Below are positions 43,007-52,004 of a stretch of 55,467 nucleotides of DNA, one piece after another (position 1 is the stretch's first letter; every line of letters starts with the position of its first letter). Both the position numbers and the translations under genes were made by a program. This DNA is from an uncultured Oceanospirillaceae bacterium (lineage in GTDB: Bacteria > Pseudomonadota > Gammaproteobacteria > Pseudomonadales > Balneatricaceae), in NCBI GenBank assembly GCA_937138495.1, contig CAKZPE010000004.1, positions 1 through 55,467 of the forward strand, given 5' to 3'. Under the pieces are notes generated by a model. That model ran no database searches, was not told the origin of the DNA, and worked only from the letters and a program-made list of their open reading frames with translations.

Positions 43007-43408
43007 ATGAAATTTATTCTGCGCACTGATCAGCAACCTGAAACCCTGCCAGCAGATTCAACTTATGAAGCAGCACCGGGGGAACGGTTAATCAGTGCTC
43101 CGGGGCAACTGTTAAACATTTACCGGGATACCGACACTGACCAGCCTCTGTACAGCCAGCTACAGTTTATCCGCGACCAGTATCTGGATGATCTGGATGT
43201 GGTGACCTCCCGCAATGATATTTATGGACTGATTTTCTGGTTGCTGTTCGATAAAAATATCAGTTACGCCGGTGAATCTCTGGAAGAGACGGCCGACCGT
43301 CTGAGTGATTTAGATATCGATTCCGACAGCGACATCTACACTGAAGTTATCTTTCACCTGAAAGATGCCGTAGACAGGCTTTACGAACTGGAACTGGACG
43401 AAGACTGA
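43007..43408 (+). CDS. Hypothetical acidic protein
   Basis: A 133-residue acidic protein (C-terminus ELELDED) I do not recognise. Hydrophobic helices are absent; LLNIYRDTDTDQPLYSQLQF and IYGLIFWLLFDKNISYAGES are its most structured stretches. The ATG with CCGGAG upstream is preferred to a GTG three codons earlier. The 15-bp gap to the O-methyltransferase suggests co-transcription. Confidence 0.65.
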   Translation: MKFILRTDQQPETLPADSTYEAAPGERLISAPGQLLNIYRDTDTDQPLYSQLQFIRDQYLDDLDVVTSRNDIYGLIFWLLFDKNISYAGESLEETADRLSDLDIDSDSDIYTEVIFHLKDAVDRLYELELDED

Positions 43409-43445
43409 GTCAGTAAAGGCATACAACCAACAGGGAGGCACGGTA

Positions 43446-45914
43446 TTGATCAGACGCACAACCCGGATATTACTGTCAGCCCTGCTTATTGCCTTTGCTT
43501 CTGCACTGATCATCACGGCAGCCGCCAGTTACTTTTACTGGCAACAGCTGATCCCCTGGGCGGCGGAACGCTGGCTGCAACAGCATCAGTGGCAAATTAC
43601 TGAGATTAAAGGCAACGCTCCGACCACGGAGGGCTGGCAACTTGATTCCCTCCATCTGCAACAAACTGCCCCGGCAAAAACACCTGCACAACTTCAGCTA
43701 AATGGCCTCAAGATCAGCTGGAATCTCTCCCGCCTGTTTACGGAAGGCAAACTCGAAGCGATTCAGGTTCAGGAAGCAGATATCTATCTGCCGGATTCTC
43801 CTGCTGAAACGGGCCCATCCCCATCACTGAATCTGAAACCATGGTTATCGCCAGCGCTTATCAGCCAGATTCCGGCAGACGACATCCGCCTGAACAATCT
43901 CAGAATCCGGCGTGAACAAAATGAACGCATCAGCCAGATGCTTACTCAGTTTAGCCTGAGCAACAGCACGCTGGAATGGCACAGTCAGATCGAATCCCTG
44001 CCCTCTTACTCCGGGCTTGAAGGGTTAAGCGCCAGCCTGAAAACAACACTCACAGAGGAAAGAAACTCTGTCCAACCAGCATTACTGCTCAGCCCTTTCC
44101 AGCTGGATATTCGCCACCGGAATCAGCAACTCCTATTCAGCGAAGGGGATCTGGCCCTTGGCGAAAAAATACGCTTAACCGCTGAGCACCAACTACAACT
44201 TCAGTCTGTCGCATCAGTGCTGCGGGATATACCAGAGTCTGGCATGACAAACGATCTGCTGAGCCAGATCCGGGGCACTCTGAACATTGCCGGTACGACG
44301 CTCATACAGTCTGAAATTAACCCGGCAGCGCTGCTACAAAGCCTGCAGCCGGAAAGCGAGCAAAGCATAAGTCTGATCATCCCGCCGGGACCACTTTCTG
44401 AATCAGGCCTTCCCGGCATATCAGGTACGGCAACATTAGCACTGAACACAACCGTTTCACTGACACCGTCAACCCTGAGTCTCGTATTCGACGGCGAAAA
44501 CAGGCTAACCGTCAGTGATTTGCAGTCGCCATCATTGCACAGTAAAGAACTGCGACTCTCCATACAGCCTTCTGACGGCATTCAAATACGGCTCGCCGAT
44601 CTGAACAGAAGTGACGTATCCGTGCAGATCCCGGCCACAACGCTGACCCTGCAAGGCCAGGACAGCATACTGATATCTGACGGAGAACAGTTACCGGTCA
44701 GCCTCCTGCCCATCCGAATGACCAGCAATACGTTTAGCCTGTGTATTACTTCCGGATGCCCGGTCACACCTCTGCATATAACCGGCTTACTTAATGCCGA
44801 AGACGTACGTATCAGCCATCCGGACATGCCCTTACCCGCTGTAAATCTGAGCAGCAACTGGCAGGTGGAGCATCAGACAAACAGGACAGACATTCAACAG
44901 CAGCTCCGTCTGACTCTCACTGACTCATTGCTACCCGATGGCCAGCAACTCATACGGGGCAATACCCGTATACAAATTGCCAACAACCAACCTCTGACCA
45001 CGGCAAACTGGCAACTGAAACAAATGTCTCTTGATGGTGCAGAACAACTGATAAAGCGCTACTACCCGGCATTGCCTGCAGAGCTAACCTTCAGCGGTGG
45101 CAGTCTTTCACATCAGGGAGCGTTACATTATGAGAATAACCGACTGGCACTGCGTTTACGGCAGCGAATCGAAGACCTCGGTGGTCAGTACGGACAAAAC
45201 ACCTGGGGCGGACTGAACTGGCACTCTGATTTTCGCCGCAGTCTCAGCGGCAGACTGCGTGACGATGGCAGTGTCACTGTCGACTTTATCGCTGCCGGTA
45301 TTCCTGTTGAACAGTTCAGCAGCAACTATCAGCTGGTACCGGAGGAAGGAAAACCTTCCCCCCTACAGCTGAGGTTAACCAATACCCGGGCACAATTATT
45401 AGGCGGTGAAGTGCAGGCAAATGACTTTACCATCAGCGAAACCTTTGAGCTGGATACCCAACTGGCACTGAATAACATCCAGCTCGCAGACGTACTGGCG
45501 CTGGAACAGCAGGAAGGTCTCAACGGTGAAGGTACACTGCAAGGCAGTATTCCTCTGAAAAAAACATCCTCAGGTTTTCAGGTCACTGACGGCTGGATTA
45601 AAAATACCGATAACGGCTGGATAAAATTCCGGCCAACGCCCGAACTGAGAAGTGTTGCACAAACCACTCCCGGGCTGGATACGGCTTTTAAAGCTCTGGA
45701 AAACCTGCAGTACTCACAACTGAATATTAATGTAAATTATGAGTCGGATGGCAATACCCGGCTTAACACCCGGCTGAAGGGATTAAACCCAAACTGGAAT
45801 GCCGGACAACGAATTGAGTTCGGCATCAATATAGAAGAGAACTTATTACAGTTAATCAAGGCGTTACAATACACGAACAAATTGACTCGCAGCCTTGAGA
45901 AGCGTTACCGTTAG
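43446..45914 (+). CDS. ydbH: YdbH-family envelope lipid-transport protein
   Basis: An 822-residue AsmA-like protein of the YdbH family, one of three paralogous E. coli systems (TamB, YhdP, YdbH) proposed to carry phospholipid between inner and outer membrane. It has an N-terminal membrane anchor (ILLSALLIAFASALIITAAA), a long periplasmic beta-rich region, and the family C-terminus (FGINIEENLLQLIKALQYTN). TTG is the start, preceded by CAGGGAGGCACGGTA. It is followed by ynbE and ydbL, the same order as in E. coli, which supports the assignment. Confidence 0.88.
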   Translation: MIRRTTRILLSALLIAFASALIITAAASYFYWQQLIPWAAERWLQQHQWQITEIKGNAPTTEGWQLDSLHLQQTAPAKTPAQLQLNGLKISWNLSRLFTEGKLEAIQVQEADIYLPDSPAETGPSPSLNLKPWLSPALISQIPADDIRLNNLRIRREQNERISQMLTQFSLSNSTLEWHSQIESLPSYSGLEGLSASLKTTLTEERNSVQPALLLSPFQLDIRHRNQQLLFSEGDLALGEKIRLTAEHQLQLQSVASVLRDIPESGMTNDLLSQIRGTLNIAGTTLIQSEINPAALLQSLQPESEQSISLIIPPGPLSESGLPGISGTATLALNTTVSLTPSTLSLVFDGENRLTVSDLQSPSLHSKELRLSIQPSDGIQIRLADLNRSDVSVQIPATTLTLQGQDSILISDGEQLPVSLLPIRMTSNTFSLCITSGCPVTPLHITGLLNAEDVRISHPDMPLPAVNLSSNWQVEHQTNRTDIQQQLRLTLTDSLLPDGQQLIRGNTRIQIANNQPLTTANWQLKQMSLDGAEQLIKRYYPALPAELTFSGGSLSHQGALHYENNRLALRLRQRIEDLGGQYGQNTWGGLNWHSDFRRSLSGRLRDDGSVTVDFIAAGIPVEQFSSNYQLVPEEGKPSPLQLRLTNTRAQLLGGEVQANDFTISETFELDTQLALNNIQLADVLALEQQEGLNGEGTLQGSIPLKKTSSGFQVTDGWIKNTDNGWIKFRPTPELRSVAQTTPGLDTAFKALENLQYSQLNINVNYESDGNTRLNTRLKGLNPNWNAGQRIEFGINIEENLLQLIKALQYTNKLTRSLEKRYR

Positions 45915-45980
45915 GCGAGGGAGCCTGAAGACCGGAACTGGATAGTTCCGAACAGGCTCTAACAGGTATTGGAGAGACCT

Positions 45981-46193
45981 ATGCTCATAAGATTGATGAT
46001 GAAATTCTGGCGAAGCACCGGCCTGCTGCTCGGTTTTTGCATCTTATTAACTGCCTGCGCCCCAACGGTGCAGGTAGCTGTTCCCAACGAACCCATCACG
46101 ATCAATCTCAATGTGAAAATTGAACACGAGATTCTGGTGAAAGTTGATAAAGAAATTGACGACCTGTTCTCAGAAAACAGTGACTTATTCTAG
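45981..46193 (+). CDS. ynbE: YnbE-family outer-membrane lipoprotein
   Basis: A 70-residue lipoprotein with the signal MLIRLMMKFWRSTGLLLGFC and lipobox LLTACA; the mature part has the family pattern CAPTVQVAVPNEPITINLNV, KIEHEILVKVDKEIDDLF. In E. coli YnbE partners YdbH at the outer membrane. The ATG after TTGGAGAGACCT is used in preference to the upstream TTG. Confidence 0.92.
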   Translation: MLIRLMMKFWRSTGLLLGFCILLTACAPTVQVAVPNEPITINLNVKIEHEILVKVDKEIDDLFSENSDLF

Positions 46194-46203
46194 GAGCTAA
46201 ATA

Positions 46204-46551
46204 ATGATCAAACATGTATTAAAAACCGTTATGAAGCCACTTATTCTGCTCACTTTTATGTTCAGCCTTGCCAATACCGCCTGGGCTTTAAATCTGGATG
46301 AAGCCAAGTCTCAGGGACTGATCGGCGAACTGTCGAATGGCTATCTGGGGCTGATTAACAACAGCAACTCTGCTGCCAAAAATCTGGTTGATGACATTAA
46401 CCGTAAGCGTCGTGCCGCATACGCTGCTAAAGCTCAAAAAGCCGGTGTCGAACTGAAAATTATTGAAATTCGTATTGGCGAACGCTTGCAACAACGCGCG
46501 AAGAAAGGCGAATATGTCCAGCGCAGTAACGGTCAATGGCAACAAAAATAA
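46204..46551 (+). CDS. ydbL: YdbL-family periplasmic protein (DUF1318)
   Basis: A 115-residue secreted protein with a signal peptide ending near NTAWA and the DUF1318 core (LNLDEAKSQGLIGELSNGYL GL, NRKRRAAYAAKAQKAGV, GERLQQRAKKGEYVQ). YdbL is the third member of the ydbH-ynbE-ydbL operon and is reported to act as a helper of the YdbH-YnbE bridge. Ten bp separate it from ynbE. Confidence 0.92.
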   Translation: MIKHVLKTVMKPLILLTFMFSLANTAWALNLDEAKSQGLIGELSNGYLGLINNSNSAAKNLVDDINRKRRAAYAAKAQKAGVELKIIEIRIGERLQQRAKKGEYVQRSNGQWQQK

Positions 46552-46635
46552 CAATAATCTGAAAGCTATCGCGGTGAAACCAGCACAGACTGAGTGCCCA
46601 AAGAGGCACACCGGGTAAGACTTTCCTAAAAGTGA

Positions 46636-47172
46636 ATGGGTAAAGAAGTGAGCACCTTTGGAGTAACGGGACGCCCCTCTTATCGATCGAATAACCTGCT
46701 GGGATTTGTAATTTGCGCCGGTATACTGGGCGCAATTAACATCTACATAAGCCCATTGCTTAACTTAGCCGAATGCGCGCTGTGCACAGTCACCCGGCTA
46801 ACCTTTGTCGCTATGGCAGGGCTGTTCTTTCTGGGCTTCATATTTAACAGCAGCGTCTGGTTACAGCGGCTGTTTTCAATTATCAGTCTGCTGTTAATCG
46901 CACTGACAGCGACCGCCAGTATCCGTAATCTGGCACAAGAATCACGTACCGCAACTGAACAGTGCATCCAACCGGTCGTCGATGTACTGAAAATCAACAA
47001 CCTGGACAGCATCATTGCTGCTTACCAGAATGCTTCCGTTTGTCCGGTACAGGAATGGCAGCTCGGCGTGTTAAGCTACGCGCATCTTTCTCTGATAGCC
47101 CTTGCAGGGCTGACGGTTGTTGTATGGAAAATCATGACAAAAAAAGTGCGGCGCGATACCTTTTTCCGCTGA
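46636..47172 (+). CDS. DsbB-like membrane disulfide-bond protein
   Basis: A 178-residue membrane protein with four helices and DsbB-type cysteines: Cys47 and Cys50 in ECALCTVTR followed by Arg54 (as in E. coli DsbB CVLCxxxR), and a second periplasmic pair Cys110 and Cys136 (TEQCIQP, SVCPVQEW). DsbB re-oxidises DsbA using quinone. It is somewhat divergent from E. coli DsbB, so it may serve a dedicated partner. The next gene starts within its last codons. Confidence 0.75.
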   Translation: MGKEVSTFGVTGRPSYRSNNLLGFVICAGILGAINIYISPLLNLAECALCTVTRLTFVAMAGLFFLGFIFNSSVWLQRLFSIISLLLIALTATASIRNLAQESRTATEQCIQPVVDVLKINNLDSIIAAYQNASVCPVQEWQLGVLSYAHLSLIALAGLTVVVWKIMTKKVRRDTFFR

Positions 47173-48245
47173 TTACACACCTGAACTGCCTGTTACTCTG
47201 CGCCGGCTTATTGTCCGGCACAGCACAGGCAGCTGACCCAACGCCTGAAGATTCCCAGCCACTGGCACCGGAGTGGGCTGAAAACGGCACTCTGAATCTC
47301 TACTTTGAAAACGACCTGTTTGCCGAGACCGACCAGAACTACACCAACGGTATTCGCGCATCCTATGTAACGGGCGATCTCACCAGCTTTTTAGATGACC
47401 CGGAACTGCCCGAATGGATACGCAGTTACAATAACCTGATTAATCCGCTACTCAACTGGCATAACCCAAATATCAACCCGGAAAATACACACCGCAATCT
47501 GGTCGTCACCTTTGGCCAGCAAATTTTCACGCCCAGTGACATTGACCGCACCACAGTTGACCCGGATGACCGCCCTTATGCTGGCTGGCTCTATCTGGGG
47601 GTCGGCTATAACCAGAACAATGACCGCTGGATGGATTCAACCCAGCTGAATATAGGCATTGTCGGTCCGGCAGCACAGGGGCAGGAAGCACAGGACTTTA
47701 TCCATGACCTGCGGGGCTTTGAAAAATTTAAAGGCTGGGACAATCAGCTATCAAATGAACCGGGGATCCAGTTTGTCTATGAAACAAAATACAGACAGGA
47801 CGACTACCAGCTGATTGATGATCTGAATTACGACATCATCTATCACGGTGGTTTCAGCCTGGGTAACGTCGCTACCTATCTCAATGCAGGCGCCGAACTG
47901 CGTGTTGGCTGGAACCTGCCAAATGACTTTGGTACCTCCACCCTGCGTCCCGGTGGCGACAACAGTGCACCGGGCCGATATAAACTGGGCAACACCACCA
48001 GCGTTCATGCATTCTTTTCAACAGATGCCAGACTGGTTGCCAGAGACATATTCCTGGACGGCAATACCTTCCGCAACAGCCACTCTGTGGACAAAGAATA
48101 TCTGGTGGGTGATCTTGCTGCCGGTATAGCTGTTCTGAGCGGCCGCTGGAAAATTGCCTACGCACAAATCTTCCGGACCAAAGAATTTAAAGGGCAGCCT
48201 CACAGCCACAGTTACGGATCTTTATCCATTACATATAATTTCTGA
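47124..48245 (+). CDS. LpxR-like outer-membrane lipid A deacylase
   Basis: A 373-residue protein of the LpxR/DUF2219 family, outer-membrane beta-barrels that remove 3'-acyloxyacyl groups from lipid A. After a signal sequence (CLLLCAGLLSGTAQA) the mature start NLYFENDLFAETDQNYTNGI contains the family Asn-Asp and YTNG residues; the DDRPYAGWLYLG segment is also conserved. It overlaps the dsbB-like gene by 49 bp, giving translational coupling; the frame is open upstream, but the ATG at MENHDKK is the last one before the signal peptide. The start has little Shine-Dalgarno. Confidence 0.85.
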   Translation: MENHDKKSAARYLFPLITHLNCLLLCAGLLSGTAQAADPTPEDSQPLAPEWAENGTLNLYFENDLFAETDQNYTNGIRASYVTGDLTSFLDDPELPEWIRSYNNLINPLLNWHNPNINPENTHRNLVVTFGQQIFTPSDIDRTTVDPDDRPYAGWLYLGVGYNQNNDRWMDSTQLNIGIVGPAAQGQEAQDFIHDLRGFEKFKGWDNQLSNEPGIQFVYETKYRQDDYQLIDDLNYDIIYHGGFSLGNVATYLNAGAELRVGWNLPNDFGTSTLRPGGDNSAPGRYKLGNTTSVHAFFSTDARLVARDIFLDGNTFRNSHSVDKEYLVGDLAAGIAVLSGRWKIAYAQIFRTKEFKGQPHSHSYGSLSITYNF

Positions 48246-48328
48246 TAAAGCGGCGGCACTCTCTCACCATGTGATACTATGCCGCCAGTTAACACACTGT
48301 ATATCCACTTGATTGAATAGGTATTTTC

Positions 48329-49087
48329 GTGACCAAATTTCGCCCCTGCATCGACCTTCATCAGGGTCAGGTTAAACAAATCGTCGGTGGCAGCCTGAAC
48401 GATCAGGGCGCTGATACGAACTTTGTCAGCCAGTATGATGCAGCTCACTATGCCAATCTTTACCGTACTCATAACCTGACCGGTGGCCACGTCATCGCTC
48501 TCGGGCCTGGCAACAAAGAACAGGCCCTCAGTGCACTTGCACAGTGGCCTCAGGGCTTACAGTTTGGCGGCGGCGTCAATGCAGAAAACGCGGCAGAATT
48601 TCTGGATGCCGGTGCATCCCATGTTATCGTTACCTCTTACCTCTTTGAAAACGGCCAGTTCAGCTGGCAGCGGCTTGAAGAAATTAAGCAGGTCACCGGT
48701 GCTGAGCGCCTGATCCTTGACCTTAGCTGCCGCCGTACTGCCACCGGGTGGAACATCGCCACCGACCGCTGGCAAACCGTCACGGACACACCTGTCAACG
48801 CTGAGACACTGAGGTCCCTGAGTGAACACTGCGCAGAATTTCTGATTCATGCCGCTGATGTTGAAGGCCTGCAGAGTGGGATCGACGAAGATCTGGTAAC
48901 CCTGCTGGGTAATGCCTGCACCATCCCGGTCACATATGCCGGCGGCGCACGCAGCCTGGATGACCTGAAACTGGTCAACACTTTATCCGGTGGCAAGGTA
49001 GACCTGACCATTGGCAGCGCACTGGATATTTTTGGCGGTCAGGGTGTCACACTGGAAGAATGTATACACTGGAATAACCCACACTGA
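48329..49087 (+). CDS. hisA: Eukaryotic-type HisA (ProFAR isomerase)
   Basis: A 252-residue (beta-alpha)8 isomerase that converts ProFAR to PRFAR in histidine synthesis. It matches the eukaryotic-type HIS6 subfamily rather than bacterial HisA: FRPCIDLHQGQVKQIVGG at the start, LILDLSCRRT, EFLIHAADVEGLQSGIDEDL, IPVTYAGGARSLDDL and GKVDLTIGSALDIFGG near the end. GTG is the start. It is isolated from other his genes here. Bacterial copies of this subfamily are known but uncommon. Confidence 0.92.
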   Translation: MTKFRPCIDLHQGQVKQIVGGSLNDQGADTNFVSQYDAAHYANLYRTHNLTGGHVIALGPGNKEQALSALAQWPQGLQFGGGVNAENAAEFLDAGASHVIVTSYLFENGQFSWQRLEEIKQVTGAERLILDLSCRRTATGWNIATDRWQTVTDTPVNAETLRSLSEHCAEFLIHAADVEGLQSGIDEDLVTLLGNACTIPVTYAGGARSLDDLKLVNTLSGGKVDLTIGSALDIFGGQGVTLEECIHWNNPH

Positions 49088-49171
49088 TGTCATCCCGGAA
49101 CCGGCACCATAAACACCCGGTTCAGCTTATACAGGCGATGATAATCTAACGCTTAAAAGAACCGGATTTAC

Positions 49172-49435
49172 ATGGCAACACAGACATCTTCCGCCGGAAC
49201 AGGAGCAGGTATCTGCAGCTGTGCAATGGCACTGGCCGGAATCTTCTTCTGGGGCATTATATTTGTGCCACTGGCACTGCTGTTCATGCTACCCGGCTTC
49301 TTACTGGCGATTATTAACGGCAGCCAGGCAGGTCTTGGCTATAATTTTCTGGCACTGTTACTGACAATCGCAGCCATTATCACCTCACCGGTGTTACTGG
49401 GGCTGATAGGTCTTAGCAGTCTCGCTATTCTGTAA
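49172..49435 (+). CDS. Small hydrophobic membrane protein
   Basis: An 87-residue, almost wholly hydrophobic protein with two predicted membrane helices (ICSCAMALAGIFFWGIIFVP through the Gly-rich loop, then FLALLLTIAAIITSPVLLGL). The family is unknown. It ends 12 bp before the DUF4197 gene. Confidence 0.6.
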   Translation: MATQTSSAGTGAGICSCAMALAGIFFWGIIFVPLALLFMLPGFLLAIINGSQAGLGYNFLALLLTIAAIITSPVLLGLIGLSSLAIL

Positions 49436-49447
49436 ACGGACATCACT

Positions 49448-50218
49448 ATGAAAACATATAACCTGATACTCAGCACCGCACTGGCAGCCGCACTGACCCT
49501 GCCAGCTCACGCGGGGTTTGGTGACCTGCTCAAAGAAGTAGAAAGCGCCGGTAAAGACATCCTTAAAGAAACCACTCAGTCTTCTTCAGACACGGGGACG
49601 AAAGGCGCCGGCCTGGACTACAACACCCTGGTAGCAGGCTTAAAAGATGCTCTGGATGTCGGTACCCGCCGGGCTGTCGAATCCCTGAGCCAGACGGATG
49701 GCTATATGTCTAACGCCCTGGCTCATATCCCTCTGCCGGAACCGCTTGAAAAAGCCAGCAGCCTGATGCGCAAATTCGGCCTGGGTGATCAGGTTGATCA
49801 GTTCGAGCTGAGCATGAACCGCGCTGCTGAAAAAGCAGCACCTCAGGCTACCGAGATTATCGTATCCACGATTAAAGATATGAGCATTGAAGATGCAGAA
49901 AAGATTCTGAATGGCCCGGACAATGCCGCTACAGAATATTTCCGCACTAAAACCTCTGCCCGCCTGACAGAATTATTCAAGCCCACAATCAAAGACTCAA
50001 TGGACCAGGTCGGTGCCACACGTTATTACAGCCAGCTCAGCCAGGAAGCCAATAAAGTTCCTCTGGTTGGCGATGTAGCCAAAGGCTATAACCTGGAAGA
50101 TCACGTGACCAGCGGTGCTCTGGATGGCCTGTTCAACATGCTTGCCGCTGAAGAAAAGAAAATCCGTGAAAATCCGGCAGCACGTACCACTGAATTACTT
50201 AAAGAAGTCTTTAAATAA
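49448..50218 (+). CDS. DUF4197 family secreted protein
   Basis: A 256-residue protein with signal peptide MKTYNLILSTALAAALTLPA HA and the DUF4197 core: GLKDALDVGTRRAVESLSQT DGY, MNRAAEKAAPQATEI, VGATRYYSQL and YVTSGALDGLF-like ending (here HVTSGALDGLFNMLAAEEKK). The family is widespread in Gram-negatives; its function is not known. It may form a unit with the cyclophilin that starts 10 bp later. Confidence 0.88.
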   Translation: MKTYNLILSTALAAALTLPAHAGFGDLLKEVESAGKDILKETTQSSSDTGTKGAGLDYNTLVAGLKDALDVGTRRAVESLSQTDGYMSNALAHIPLPEPLEKASSLMRKFGLGDQVDQFELSMNRAAEKAAPQATEIIVSTIKDMSIEDAEKILNGPDNAATEYFRTKTSARLTELFKPTIKDSMDQVGATRYYSQLSQEANKVPLVGDVAKGYNLEDHVTSGALDGLFNMLAAEEKKIRENPAARTTELLKEVFK

Positions 50219-50227
50219 GGAAAGCAA

Positions 50228-50794
50228 ATGAAACACCTGATGACCCAAATCAGCGGCGTATTGATAGCAACCCTGCTGACCTTCAGCAATGCCTTTGCCG
50301 CCGACAATCCGGTAGTGACTATGACGACTTCTGAAGGCGTCATCAAACTGGAACTCTTCCCGGAAAAAGCACCACACACGGTGAAGAACTTTCTGACTTA
50401 TGTGGAAAACGGCTTTTATCAGGGCACAGTGTTTCACCGGGTCATTGATAACTTCATGATTCAGGGCGGCGGATTCACAAGCAAAATGACCCGTAAAGAA
50501 ACCTTGCCACCTATCGTGAATGAATCGGCGAACGGGCTGATCAACAAAAAAGGCAGCATCTCCATGGCCCGTACTCAGCTTGAAGACAGCGCTACATCTC
50601 AGTTCTTTATTAACCTGAAAGATAACCACTTCCTGAACGGCACCCCGGGAAAAGCCGGTTATGCCGTCTTCGGTCAGGTCATTGAAGGCATGGACGTGGT
50701 TGAAAAAATCGGTAAAACAAAAACCGGAAACAGCGGCCGGTATCAAAACGTACCGGTTCAGAGAATCACCATCAACAATGTTGAACGTTCATAG
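50228..50794 (+). CDS. ppiA: Periplasmic peptidyl-prolyl isomerase (cyclophilin A type)
   Basis: A 188-residue cyclophilin with signal peptide (MKHLMTQISGVLIATLLTFSNAFA... cleaved near residue 24). Conserved sites are visible: GVIKLELFPEKAPHTVKNFL, FHRVIDNFMIQGGG (catalytic Arg in FHRV), SMARTQLEDSATSQFFIN and VFGQVIEGMDVVEKI. It catalyses cis-trans isomerisation of peptidyl-prolyl bonds in periplasmic proteins. A strong terminator follows. Confidence 0.95.
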   Translation: MKHLMTQISGVLIATLLTFSNAFAADNPVVTMTTSEGVIKLELFPEKAPHTVKNFLTYVENGFYQGTVFHRVIDNFMIQGGGFTSKMTRKETLPPIVNESANGLINKKGSISMARTQLEDSATSQFFINLKDNHFLNGTPGKAGYAVFGQVIEGMDVVEKIGKTKTGNSGRYQNVPVQRITINNVERS

Positions 50795-50828
50795 CAATAC
50801 CTGTCATCAGCACCGCTGATCAGACCAT

Positions 50829-50859
50829 GAAAAAAGCCTGCATTTTGCAGGCTTTTTTA
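50829..50859. terminator. Bidirectional terminator between ppiA and thioesterase genes
   Basis: The stem AAGCCTGCA / TGCAGGCTT with a TTT-type loop is flanked by A- and T-tracts, serving the convergent transcripts. Confidence 0.92.
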
Positions 50860-50895
50860 TCTCAACTGACCCGTTGTCATATCTGAAACACGGCG

Positions 50896-51372
50896 TTAAC
50901 GAATTTTAGCAAAGTATGTACCGGTAAGCGTAAGCGCCGGGCTTTCACCCTGCTGGGTAATCACAACATTCAACGTGACTCTGCTACGGCCGTGCTCCTG
51001 AAGATAGCTGACAAACCCTGGCCACTCAGACTCAGGAAATGCTGCCTGGGCAGCAAAATCTCCGGTCACCGGTGCCAGATACTTCAGCTGACTGTCACGG
51101 ATCATTACATCGCAGTCCAGTCCTTCACGCCGTAACCCCAGCGTCACCAGCGTCCAGCCACACAACGTCGCCAGAGTCGCCAGAGAGCCACCAAAGCCTG
51201 TACCTTTATCATTAACGTTAGGCGCAAGCTCCGCGGCCATTACTAAAGTGTCGCCGGCAAAATGTAAGGGCTTCATTCCCATATGAGTGAGCAGCGGAAT
51301 TTGCGCCTGCAGCCAGGGCAAAAACCTTTCCGGATCAGTCTCCAACTGGCAGCTCTCAACCTGTTCAGGCAT
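50896..51372 (-). CDS. YiiD-C-type hotdog thioesterase
   Basis: A 158-residue protein with the hotdog-fold pattern of YiiD C-terminal-type thioesterases: MKPLHFAGDTLVMAAELAPN, NDKGTGFGGSLATLATLCGW, RDSQLKYLAPVTGDF. The conserved Asn/Asp and GTGFGGS helix form the putative active site. Here it is a stand-alone domain. The acyl substrate is unknown. It lies 9 bp downstream of the nitroreductase gene. Confidence 0.82.
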   Translation of the reverse strand: MPEQVESCQLETDPERFLPWLQAQIPLLTHMGMKPLHFAGDTLVMAAELAPNVNDKGTGFGGSLATLATLCGWTLVTLGLRREGLDCDVMIRDSQLKYLAPVTGDFAAQAAFPESEWPGFVSYLQEHGRSRVTLNVVITQQGESPALTLTGTYFAKIR

Positions 51373-51381
51373 GCTCAGCCC

Positions 51382-51939
51382 CTATGCCGGCCAGCGGCTG
51401 ACATAATCATTGCAGTCTAACAGCGGCGCTGTACGCTGCCTGGCCGGGGTTCCCAAATACACAAAACCAATGATTTCTTCATGGGAAGCCAGGCCCAACC
51501 CTTCTTTCACAACCGGATCATAAGCCACACCGCCGGTACGCCACATTGCCCCGATTCCCTGAGCATTTGCAGCCAGCAGCATATTCTGCACGGCACATCC
51601 GGCGGCAATCAGCTGTTCACTGGCCGGGACTTTGGGATGATCAGTTATCGCCGCAATTGCTACAACAATTGCAGGTGCCCTGAAGGTCATATTACGGTTA
51701 CGGGTTAACACATCTTCCGACACGTCAGGATTAGCGTGCAGCGCTGCACGGGCATACAACTCACCCAGATCACCACGGGCATCCCCGTCAATCACCAGGA
51801 ACCGCCAGGGGCGTAATGCTGCATGGTCAGGAGCCCGCATAGCCGCCGCAAACATATTATCTAACTGGGCGGCATCCGGGCCGGGTTCCTGCAGTAAAGG
51901 TTGGGAAAAACGCTGCTGCAAATTGGTTAACGCATCCAT
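51382..51939 (-). CDS. Nitroreductase family protein (YdjA-like)
   Basis: A 185-residue FMN-dependent oxidoreductase of the small YdjA subgroup: AAMRAPDHAALRPWRFLVID (FMN-binding start, DHA-xL-xPWRF), IAAGCAVQNMLLAANAQGIG AMWRTG, and IGFVYLGTP. It probably reduces nitro or quinone compounds with NAD(P)H. It forms an operon with the thioesterase gene. Confidence 0.9.
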   Translation of the reverse strand: MDALTNLQQRFSQPLLQEPGPDAAQLDNMFAAAMRAPDHAALRPWRFLVIDGDARGDLGELYARAALHANPDVSEDVLTRNRNMTFRAPAIVVAIAAITDHPKVPASEQLIAAGCAVQNMLLAANAQGIGAMWRTGGVAYDPVVKEGLGLASHEEIIGFVYLGTPARQRTAPLLDCNDYVSRWPA

Positions 51940-52004
51940 AACAGATCCTTATAAAAATGACCGGTGCGCCGCGCAGTCAGCACTGCACTCCGGGGAAATC
52001 AGAA

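Noticed and set aside
46962..47123. Upstream extension of the LpxR-like gene
   Set aside because: The 54 extra codons lie within the dsbB-like gene and precede a normal signal peptide.
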